From a virus: a stretch of 22,767 nt of DNA. The translations under genes were made by a program, and so were the position numbers. Below are positions 6,823-11,452 of this stretch, one piece after another. The notes under the pieces are model-generated. The model worked only from the letters and a program-made list of their open reading frames with translations, made no database searches and was not told the DNA's origin. The stretch covers positions 1-22,767 of IMG/VR virus record IMGVR_UViG_3300034166_000173; one strand, given 5' to 3'. The first letter of the stretch is position 1. Each line of letters begins with the position of its first letter.

Positions 6823-6973
6823 CTTTTTGCAGTACATCCTCTAGTTCTTGGGCATAGTCAGTTATATCGCAACTAAGCAGATAGGCTTCGGTATGTTCAT
6901 TTTTAAGTTTAAGTTCATGCACCCGTTTAATGGTGCGGGTTAGGTCTAAGAATACTTCTGCAAATCCTCTCAT
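6806..6973 (-). CDS. Small acidic protein, 55 residues, unknown function
   Basis: Read directly from sequence. It starts with ATG at 6973 inside an ATGA overlap with the upstream gene and stops with TAA at 6806. The product runs MRGFAEVFLDLTRTIKRV, then charged helical sequence, then ELEDVLQKDANIQ. It looks like two amphipathic helices, with no motif, membrane segment or cysteine pair. Its overlap on both sides fits the compact operon and argues that it is translated. Function is not recognised. Confidence 0.6.
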   Translation of the reverse strand: MRGFAEVFLDLTRTIKRVHELKLKNEHTEAYLLSCDITDYAQELEDVLQKDANIQ

Positions 6974-7299
6974 CGTGTCAACCTTTCTAAGTTTCTGTCG
7001 TTAGCTTGTTGGGTACGCCATGCTTCAAAACGCATCTTGGCGGCTTCTAATTGCCATCTAAGGGCTTCTTTTTGCTCTACCGCTACCCCTATGGCTTTGC
7101 ATAAATCTTGATACTCTTGACTGCGGTAGGCTTCCCGTTCTTGAGCACCAAGGCTTTGTTCGTCAGTTTGCGACATCTTAATGGCTTTAAGACTATGCCT
7201 AAAGTTCTCAAGCTGGGCCAACTCGCCTGACGCTTTAGAGTATTGCGGTGCTGTTTTAAATATAAAGTCTATTGCTTCGTGTGGGTCATACTCTTTCAT
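6970..7299 (-). CDS. Conserved-type phage protein, helical, unknown function
   Basis: A 109-residue, charged, alpha-helical protein. The segment SLGAQEREAYRSQEYQDLCKAI followed by ALRWQLEAAKMRFEAWRTQQ is a pattern I know from proteobacterial phage early operons, again without a function. A GTG at 7305 is in frame, but the ATG at 7299 has GGGGAG five bases upstream, so I chose it. The start overlaps the upstream 58-residue gene (ATGA), and the stop overlaps the following gene (ATGA at 6970-6973). Confidence 0.75.
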   Translation of the reverse strand: MKEYDPHEAIDFIFKTAPQYSKASGELAQLENFRHSLKAIKMSQTDEQSLGAQEREAYRSQEYQDLCKAIGVAVEQKEALRWQLEAAKMRFEAWRTQQANDRNLERLTR

Positions 7300-7472
7300 T
7301 TCCACTCCCCCCAGTTACCTTTGTTACCTTTTTTCCATTGGTCTGCAAAGCCTATTAGTAAATTACTATCAATTTGGTATTTTGATAGGTATTCTCTAAA
7401 CTTTGATAACCCCCATTGACTACGCCACTTACATAACTGCCGTACTGCACATTGGTATTGATGTTCAATCAA
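7296..7472 (-). CDS. Small W-rich phage protein with TTG start
   Basis: A 58-residue frame with no ATG. The only usual start is TTG at 7472, inside the end of the upstream gene, with GGAG just before it at very short spacing. The product has EHQYQCAVRQLCKW near the N-terminus and ends in FADQWKKGNKGNWGEWK. A QW..GN.G.WGEW tail is typical of small proteins in phage early operons that I have seen annotated as conserved hypotheticals. The frame ends in an ATGA overlap with the next gene, which supports translation. Function is unknown and the exact start is uncertain. Confidence 0.6.
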   Translation of the reverse strand: MIEHQYQCAVRQLCKWRSQWGLSKFREYLSKYQIDSNLLIGFADQWKKGNKGNWGEWK

Positions 7473-7839
7473 TCTCCATACCCATTCGCATCATACATTT
7501 CTTCTTTAAAGTATCGTAGCTATCGTACCCGTTACCCAGTATTCCTAGTTCACGAGCTTTGTTCTCAATACCTTGTTGGCTAAACATCCACGACCTGTCC
7601 ACCTTTTCTTTAACTGGGGTCATGTCTAAAACATCCTGAAATCTAAGCCCGTTAATCCACGATGCGGGGTACGGGATATAGTCTATTTCGGTGCGTTTAA
7701 GTTGCCAATGTCTAAGGTGCTTAGGTAAGGCTTCTAAGGCTTCACGCTTTTCAAGGTCAGTCAATCGTTTCCAAGCAATTTCAGCTTTTTTCTTTGCGAC
7801 CTTTTTGGGCCAATTTATCCAAAACTTTTCAAAATCCAC
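7465..7839 (-). CDS. Replication-protein C-terminal-like domain, stand-alone
   Basis: A 124-residue protein starting at GTG 7839, with AGGGGG four bases upstream (the nearby ATG at 7843 is out of frame and closes at once). Its opening MDFEKFWINWPKKVAKKKAE and the later YIPYPASWINGLRFQDVL match the domain usually found at the C-terminus of phage replication initiators (FxxFWxxYPxKxxKxxAxxAW ... IPxPxxWLNxxRWxD). Here it lacks the N-terminal helix-turn-helix DNA-binding part. It may work with a separate origin binder or be a helicase-loading module, as in DnaT-like proteins. The function is inferred from this domain alone. Confidence 0.75.
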   Translation of the reverse strand: MDFEKFWINWPKKVAKKKAEIAWKRLTDLEKREALEALPKHLRHWQLKRTEIDYIPYPASWINGLRFQDVLDMTPVKEKVDRSWMFSQQGIENKARELGILGNGYDSYDTLKKKCMMRMGMEID

Positions 7840-7847
7840 ACATCCCC

Positions 7848-7994
7848 CTATTTTGTTGCAAGTATATAAAGTCCAATATTACTAAAAGCATAACCGCTAT
7901 ATACAACCGCCATAGGCAAATTGCCTTTAAAACCTTGCTCTACAGCTATGTAGCCATAAATCACACCTGTAACGATTATTAGCCAAGAACTCAA
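7848..7994 (-). CDS. Small two-helix membrane protein, TTG start
   Basis: A 48-residue hydrophobic protein read directly. TTG at 7994 overlaps the upstream stop (TTGA) and the stop is TAG at 7848. Segment one is SSWLIIVTGVIYGYIAVEQG and segment two is MAVVYSGYAFSNIGLYIL, with a short positively charged loop (FKGN) between. This is a two-pass membrane protein by hydropathy. The YxGYAFSNIGLY pattern is familiar from phages, but no function is known to me. A GAGG lies ten bases upstream of the TTG. No in-frame ATG exists upstream. Confidence 0.62.
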   Translation of the reverse strand: MSSWLIIVTGVIYGYIAVEQGFKGNLPMAVVYSGYAFSNIGLYILATK

Positions 7995-8179
7995 AATGGT
8001 GCATCCTCAAATTTAGGTTTATCAGCTTTAACAAACTGGTAAGTCCAATCGGTATAAGTTTTTATTAAATGCTCGGCTTCATGCTTAGTCTTTACTGTAC
8101 GCATTAATTCACCATGCTCATCATAGATTTTGTAATGGCTATAAGCGTTTATGCGGTCATCGGTAGTAAATGTAGTCAT
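7991..8179 (-). CDS. Small conserved-type phage protein, unknown function
   Basis: The protein has 62 residues. The ATG at 8179 has a strong GGGGGG site at good spacing and is the first gene downstream of the minus-strand promoter near 8216. The product reads MTTFTTDDRINAYSHYKIYD, then charged sequence with HEAEHLIKTYTDW, and ends KFEDAPF. It looks like a small alpha-beta fold with no cysteines or membrane segment. Being first after a regulated promoter suggests an early role, such as host take-over, but this is inference. Confidence 0.7.
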   Translation of the reverse strand: MTTFTTDDRINAYSHYKIYDEHGELMRTVKTKHEAEHLIKTYTDWTYQFVKADKPKFEDAPF

Positions 8180-8202
8180 AATCCCCCCGTAAAGCCTGTA
8201 GG

Positions 8203-8247
8203 TTAAGTTTACTTAATTATATCGTATATTAGGATAAACCCTAATGT
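8203..8247 (-). promoter_or_regulatory. Leftward early promoter with palindromic operator
   Basis: On the minus strand a perfect TATAAT (8221-8216) lies about 17 bases after TTAGGG, a poor -35 hexamer. The palindrome TTAAG-N4-CTTAA (8203-8216) begins at the last -10 base and covers the likely start site. A second element, ACATTAGGGTTTATCC, covers 8247-8232. It includes the inverted repeat TTAGG-N6-CCTAA (8229-8244 on the plus strand). The weak -35 hints at activator dependence or at use of the upstream element. It should drive 8179 down to 6171. Confidence 0.6.
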
Positions 8248-8260
8248 TACTTAATGTCGG

Positions 8261-8279
8261 TATATATAATTTATATATA
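8261..8279. repeat. Perfect AT-only palindrome
   Basis: TATATATAA and TTATATATA arms of 9 bases with a single central T. It sits between the leftward promoter and the UUCG hairpin. An all-AT palindrome in the control region beside replication genes could be an unwinding element, but it may also be a chance feature of AT-rich DNA. Confidence 0.5.
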
Positions 8280-8324
8280 ACTTTTCGTATTCGGGTCGGT
8301 TTGTGAGGATTAAGGGCGTAATAC

Positions 8325-8342
8325 TCCTATCCGAAGATAGGA
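8325..8342 (-). terminator. UUCG-capped hairpin after a small gene
   Basis: Perfect 7-base arms (TCCTATC / GATAGGA) enclose a tetraloop. On the minus strand the loop is TTCG closed by C-G, the very stable cUUCGg class. It begins 4 bases after the stop of the 45-residue gene. No T-run follows, so it is either a weak or factor-assisted terminator or an mRNA 3' stabiliser. On the plus strand the loop is CGAA. Confidence 0.5.
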
Positions 8343-8346
8343 TGAA

Positions 8347-8484
8347 TTATTCGAGTTCGGATGTTTCGGAAATCGGTTGTAAATAAATGATGGGTTCTTT
8401 TGCTTGTTCAGGTCTATGTATTACCAAGACTACCCAGTTTCCCCTGCCGTTAGGCAATAGGACAGTTCCATAATTTTTGCTCAT
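8347..8484 (-). CDS. Small protein, 45 residues, unknown function
   Basis: Read directly. ATG is at 8484 with a modest GCGGAT upstream, and TAA ends the frame at 8347. The product MSKNYGTVLLPNGRGNWVVL, then VIHRPEQAKEP, then an isoleucine-rich strand and an acidic C-terminus (ETSELE), looks like a small beta-rich domain. No family is recognised. It lies between the structured RNA candidate (upstream on the minus strand) and a UUCG hairpin (directly downstream). This looks like a complete small transcription unit. Coding status rests on length, frame and position only. Confidence 0.45.
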   Translation of the reverse strand: MSKNYGTVLLPNGRGNWVVLVIHRPEQAKEPIIYLQPISETSELE

Positions 8485-8499
8485 TTATCCGCAAAATAT

Positions 8500-8700
8500 G
8501 GGGCATTGCTGCCGTTTCGCTTCTGAAGTATTTACGGCCTTTACCGCATCATCACGCCTGTGTGCGGGCTAGACAGAAAGAGAAAACCCCTTTGGGTAGC
8601 TCTAAGTTGATACCGCTTTAGGAAGCACTCCACAGGCTTTCCAAAACGCTCAAAGCTACCCAAAAGGGTCTTAATGGAGTTCTACTAAACAGGTATCAAT
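8500..8700 (-). ncRNA. Candidate structured RNA with long hairpin and pseudoknot potential
   Basis: No convincing gene lies in 8485-8723, but the minus strand is strongly foldable. Arms 8583-8606 and 8649-8672 pair over 24 positions. Inside them, 8614-8626 pairs with 8636-8648 (two single-base bulges), leaving a 9-base loop at 8627-8635 and a 7-base side bulge at 8607-8613. All five non-Watson-Crick pairs are A-C on the plus strand, hence G-U on the minus strand. The bulge region 8607-8614 is complementary to 8692-8699. Further hairpins lie at 8544-8567 and 8502-8513 (GCAA loop) or, alternatively, 8511-8538. It follows the Cro-like gene on the same strand. It could be a small RNA, a leader element or single-strand origin structure; I know no matching family. 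Confidence 0.5.
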
Positions 8701-8723
8701 CTGCCCCGTCAGTATAACACTAA

Positions 8724-8960
8724 TCATCGCAACTCAGGCCATATCAACTGGTATGAGTCAGGAAATAAGTCTTTACGGCTTACTAAACCTTTGGATTCTT
8801 GCTCTAACAAAGCCCCCAAATACACCATTTTATCGGCAGGAATACCTGAGTTTTTCCACATAGACACCGCAGGTACGCTAATTTTGCAGATTTTGGCTAT
8901 TTTGGTAGGCCCACCCAGTAACTCGATAATTTGGCTATCGGTAAACACTTTTTTCTTCAT
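8724..8960 (-). CDS. Cro-like helix-turn-helix regulator
   Basis: A 78-residue DNA-binding protein. Residues about 14-40 (LLGGPTKIAKICKISVPAVS followed by MWKNSGIPADKM) form a Cro/YdaS-type helix-turn-helix with the typical GG..K.A..... S..AVS.W...GIP pattern. It is the size of phage Cro-type repressors. It lies at the divergent centre, with plus-strand early genes on one side and the minus-strand early block on the other. It is the only evident regulator in the window and the simplest candidate to bind the TTAAG-N4-CTTAA sites. No CI-like partner with a protease domain and no integrase is visible, so lysogeny is not shown. The ribosome site is weak. Confidence 0.85.
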   Translation of the reverse strand: MKKKVFTDSQIIELLGGPTKIAKICKISVPAVSMWKNSGIPADKMVYLGALLEQESKGLVSRKDLFPDSYQLIWPELR

Positions 8961-9012
8961 TCAATTATCTTAACATTAAATAGTCACATTTATCCAACAC
9001 TTACAAATAAAT

Positions 9013-9061
9013 TTGCACAAACGCTTAAATTGGCTTAATATGGTGGTACAGCATAAGCTGT
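9013..9061 (+). promoter_or_regulatory. Rightward early promoter with two palindromes
   Basis: TTGCAC (9013-9018), a 17-base spacer and TAATAT (9036-9041). TTAAA-TTGG-CTTAA (9025-9038) overlaps the -10 box. A second 5-4-5 palindrome, ACAGC-ATAA-GCTGT (9048-9061), falls on the likely start site. Both are placed to block initiation when bound. It drives the gene at 9080 and the SSB-exonuclease run. Confidence 0.72.
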
Positions 9062-9079
9062 TTACTTTTGGAGATGATT

Positions 9080-9292
9080 ATGGATGACTTACAGGAATTA
9101 CATAACGAAATGATGGCAGAACAAGAACGCCTTGAGATAGCTTTAGATAAGGCAGAGGATGGCGATATGTTGACTTTGGCAGAAATTGACCTAATCAGGT
9201 TTCATTGTGGCTTACCCAATAAGCGTAGGATTAGCCCCATTTTGGGTACGATTTTTGACGATTTTTCTAATATTTTTGGGGGGAAACAATGA
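9080..9292 (+). CDS. Small acidic early protein, unknown function
   Basis: A 70-residue, acidic, helical protein. It opens MDDLQELHNEMMAEQERLEI, then has DKAEDGDMLTLAEIDLIRFHCGLP and a C-terminal segment rich in Phe and Ile (SPILGTIFDDFSNIF). A TTG at 9068 is in frame, but the ATG at 9080 has GGAG six bases upstream, so I chose it. It is the first gene after the rightward promoter. Its stop overlaps the SSB start by 4 bases. No family is recognised; location suggests an early regulatory or host-interaction role. Confidence 0.7.
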   Translation: MDDLQELHNEMMAEQERLEIALDKAEDGDMLTLAEIDLIRFHCGLPNKRRISPILGTIFDDFSNIFGGKQ

Positions 9293-9909
9293 TTGTGACA
9301 GGCACAACTACAGAAAAAAAAGAGTTTAAGGTAGCCCCAGTAGGGTCACACCTAGCTCGTTTATACCGAATTATTGACTTAGGTACACAGAAATCTGAGT
9401 ACATGGGTCAAGTCAAGATGCTACGCAAAGTGAAGTTCTTTTGGGAGCTTCATGGCGATGACTTAAAGATTGAGGGCAAACCCCTTATCCAAACACGCAA
9501 CTACACGCTATCGCTAGGCGATAAGGCTTCGTTACGGAAGGACTTGGAATCTTGGCGTGGCAAATCATTTACCGATGATGAGTTGCGTGGCTTTGACTTA
9601 CGCAATTTGTTAGATAAATGGTGCATGGTTACTGTTCAGCATAGAACCGCTAATAACGGCAATACCTACGCTGATGCGGTGGCTATTACGCCAGTTCCCG
9701 CAATCGTACAGAAAGCGGGTGTACCACAGGGCGTAAACCCTTGCGTATTGTTTGACTTGCAGAAGTTTGACCAAGAAGTATTTGACAGCTTATCGCAAGG
9801 TCTAAAAGACCAAATCATGCTGTCAGCCGAATACCGCAACACTTTTAATAAACCTGATGTAAATAAGCAGTTGCAAGACGCAGCAATAGAAGACGACATT
9901 CCGTTTTGA
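9289..9909 (+). CDS. ssb: Phage single-stranded DNA-binding protein-like
   Basis: The protein has 206 residues. Its last six, EDDIPF, match the acidic DDDIPF tail of bacterial SSB, which docks replication and repair partners. The body fits a beta-barrel with LGTQKSEYMGQVKMLRKVKF and FWELHGDD, then YTLSLGDKASLRKDLESWRG and FDLRNLLDKWCMVTV. This is a pattern I know from phage SSB-like proteins that are not close in sequence to E. coli SSB. It would coat single-stranded DNA during replication and recombination. Next to a RecB-type exonuclease, it suggests a recombination module without an obvious Beta or Erf annealase. The start overlaps the upstream gene (ATGA). Confidence 0.8.
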   Translation: MIVTGTTTEKKEFKVAPVGSHLARLYRIIDLGTQKSEYMGQVKMLRKVKFFWELHGDDLKIEGKPLIQTRNYTLSLGDKASLRKDLESWRGKSFTDDELRGFDLRNLLDKWCMVTVQHRTANNGNTYADAVAITPVPAIVQKAGVPQGVNPCVLFDLQKFDQEVFDSLSQGLKDQIMLSAEYRNTFNKPDVNKQLQDAAIEDDIPF

Positions 9910-9910
9910 T

Positions 9911-10330
9911 ATGAAAACTTGTTTTAAATGCCATCAACAAAAGCCTTTTGAGGGGTTTTATAAACACTCTCAAATGGCTGATGGTTATTTAAATAAATGT
10001 AAAGAATGTACAAAAAAAGATGTTTTTCAACGCAGGCATGGTGAAAATCGAGATGCCATATTGAAATACGATAGGCAACGAGGTAAAAACCCACATCGTC
10101 AAGAAGCTAATCGTTTAAGAAATGATGTATATAGAAAAATTTTTAAAGAAAGAAAAAATGCAAATAACAAAGTTAAAAGAGCTGTATTAAAGGGCTTGAT
10201 ACAGCGTATGCCTTGCTGGTGTTGTGGGGAAAAGGCTGAAGCACATCATCCTGACTATTCAAGACCACTTGATGTAGTTTGGTTATGTTCTTCACATCAC
10301 AAACAGGCCCATGCTATATCAAAGGAGTAA
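9911..10330 (+). CDS. HNH-type zinc-finger nuclease
   Basis: A 139-residue cysteine- and histidine-rich protein. C4xxC7 and C30xxC33 form an N-terminal zinc knuckle. The middle is a highly basic helix. The C-terminal part has PCWCCGEKAEAHHPDYSRPL then VVWLCSSHHKQAH, an HNH-like site of the kind seen in many phage accessory genes. It lies one base after the SSB stop, with no clear ribosome site. It is AT-rich relative to its neighbours (9961-10020 has 15 G+C of 60 counted), which fits recent arrival as a free-standing homing-type nuclease. Its target is unknown. Confidence 0.75.
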   Translation: MKTCFKCHQQKPFEGFYKHSQMADGYLNKCKECTKKDVFQRRHGENRDAILKYDRQRGKNPHRQEANRLRNDVYRKIFKERKNANNKVKRAVLKGLIQRMPCWCCGEKAEAHHPDYSRPLDVVWLCSSHHKQAHAISKE

Positions 10331-10334
10331 TACT

Positions 10335-10532
10335 ATGAACCACATGATTAAAGACTTTATTGACCAAAAATATACAGTCAAGACCTTTCAAGAACGGGGC
10401 TACGATGAGGAAGTACCCATCATCGGATTTGCCCAAGATGACTTGGAAACTGTCATTAAGACTGTGGTTCAGGCTTGTGCCGACAGGGTTAAAAATTCAG
10501 ACGATAGAATGGCTGTGCTACAGTTAATGTAA
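10335..10532 (+). CDS. Small early protein, unknown function
   Basis: The protein has 65 residues. An ATG at 10311 is in frame but lies inside the HNH gene; the ATG at 10335 has an ideal AAGGAG site at good spacing, so I chose it. The product (MNHMIKDFIDQKYTVKTFQE, then DDLETVIKTVVQACADRVKN and a C-terminal AVLQLM) is amphipathic and helical with no known motif. It sits between the HNH gene and the exonuclease. Function is unknown. Confidence 0.65.
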   Translation: MNHMIKDFIDQKYTVKTFQERGYDEEVPIIGFAQDDLETVIKTVVQACADRVKNSDDRMAVLQLM

Positions 10533-10550
10533 TGTTTATTAGGGGGATGT

Positions 10551-11294
10551 ATGTTAGTGAAAGAGAATACGAGTGAGAGTGGTCATTGGTACTTACCCGA
10601 TGGCAGTCCAGCCTATCGCATCGTTGGCAAGAACGGGAAAGAAAGAAACTCAACTGTCAAAGACGCAAGAGAACATGGCTTATTGCCCTCAGTTACCACA
10701 ATTATTGGTTGTGCGTCAAAACCCGCATTGGATGTATGGAAACAACAACAAGCCATATTGTCCGCTCTTACATTGCCTCGTTTAGAGGGTGAATCTGAGG
10801 AAGATTGGCTAAGTCGGGTCGTTGCTGATAGCAAAGAAACCGCCAAGCAAGCAGCAGAACGGGGAACGCAGATACATGGGGTCATAGAAGCCTTCTACGA
10901 GGGCATTTACATCCCTGAGCTACCACCCTATGTCCGAGCCGTAGAAAGTGCCATAAACGAGCATTTTGGCTCACAGCTATGGATTTCTGAGAAGTCCTTT
11001 GCTTATGGTGGGTTTGGCGGTAAATGCGACCTAGTTGCCAAGTCAGGCTTTGTGGTTGACTTCAAAACAACAGAAAAAGACCTAGACAAGCTCGATTACT
11101 TCTTTGACCACCAAATGCAATTATCAGCCTACCGACAGGGGTTTGAGATGCCCAAAGCTCGGTGTGCAATTGTTTATGTCAACGCCCTACAAAATAAAGC
11201 TAAACTAGTCGAGATACCTGAAGATGACCTGAGAATTGGGTGGGAATGTTTTACCCATTTGTTAGCGTTTTATAGGGCAAAAAACAAACTATAA
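10551..11294 (+). CDS. RecB/Cas4-like PD-(D/E)XK exonuclease
   Basis: A 247-residue nuclease. The active-site order is His109 (RGTQIHGVIEAFYEG), Asp160 (GGKCDLVA), Asp170 and Lys172 (FVVDFKTTEK), and a QMQLSAYRQG helix at 188-197. This is the RecB-family layout (H...D...DxK...QxxxY) used by phage exonucleases and Cas4. It likely resects double-stranded ends for recombination or replication restart, with SSB protecting the product. It is not part of a CRISPR locus; no array or other Cas gene is present. The ATG at 10551 has AGGGGG at proper spacing. It is the last gene before the structured gap at 11302-11450. Confidence 0.85.
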   Translation: MLVKENTSESGHWYLPDGSPAYRIVGKNGKERNSTVKDAREHGLLPSVTTIIGCASKPALDVWKQQQAILSALTLPRLEGESEEDWLSRVVADSKETAKQAAERGTQIHGVIEAFYEGIYIPELPPYVRAVESAINEHFGSQLWISEKSFAYGGFGGKCDLVAKSGFVVDFKTTEKDLDKLDYFFDHQMQLSAYRQGFEMPKARCAIVYVNALQNKAKLVEIPEDDLRIGWECFTHLLAFYRAKNKL

Positions 11295-11301
11295 TGATTA
11301 C

Positions 11302-11450
11302 GGGGTGGCGGCAATCCCCCTGCCACAATCTCCTTCACACCGAGGGCCACCCCACCTTTATAGGGCGGTTAAGCAAGCGTTAGAGGATGCTTGGATAAAG
11401 GGTTTTCTTGCTTTCCCCCCAATTTAGCCAAATCTACGCCCTGTTTTTTT
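11302..11450 (+). terminator. Multi-stem structured region ending in a T-run
   Basis: Between the exonuclease stop and the second rightward promoter there is no gene. GGGGTGGC (11302-11309) pairs with GCCACCCC (11346-11353). AGGGCG (11362-11367) pairs with CGCCCT (11437-11442), which is followed by G and seven Ts. Nested inside are AAGCAAG (11371-11377) and CTTGCTT (11407-11413), competing with a CAAGC/GCTTG hairpin (11374-11393). It could be a complex terminator isolating two units, or a small RNA with its own terminator. Confidence 0.42.
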
Positions 11451-11452
11451 AT

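Noticed and set aside
7299-7305. GTG at 7305 as start of the 109-residue gene
   Set aside because: It falls inside the ribosome-binding purine tract. The ATG at 7299 has correct spacing to GGGGAG and forms the ATGA overlap.
8500-8700. tRNA, tmRNA or attC site as explanations for the structured gap
   Set aside because: No acceptor stem with CCA or T-loop sequence (GGTTCGAATCC type) is present. There is no tag frame, and no RYYYAAC/GTTRRRY pair characteristic of attC. A single long hairpin does not fit a cloverleaf.
8707-8726. 18-residue leader peptide overlapping the Cro-like stop
   Set aside because: A frame starts at the ATGA overlap near 8726 on the minus strand and closes after 18 codons. 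There is no ribosome site, and the length is easily random.
10573-10885. Three alternative frames inside the exonuclease gene, on both strands
   Set aside because: The exonuclease has an intact active site and an AGGGGG ribosome site; the other frames have none of these.
10551-11294. Cas4 of a CRISPR system
   Set aside because: The active-site pattern overlaps with Cas4, but there are no repeat arrays or other Cas genes, and its SSB neighbour indicates phage recombination.
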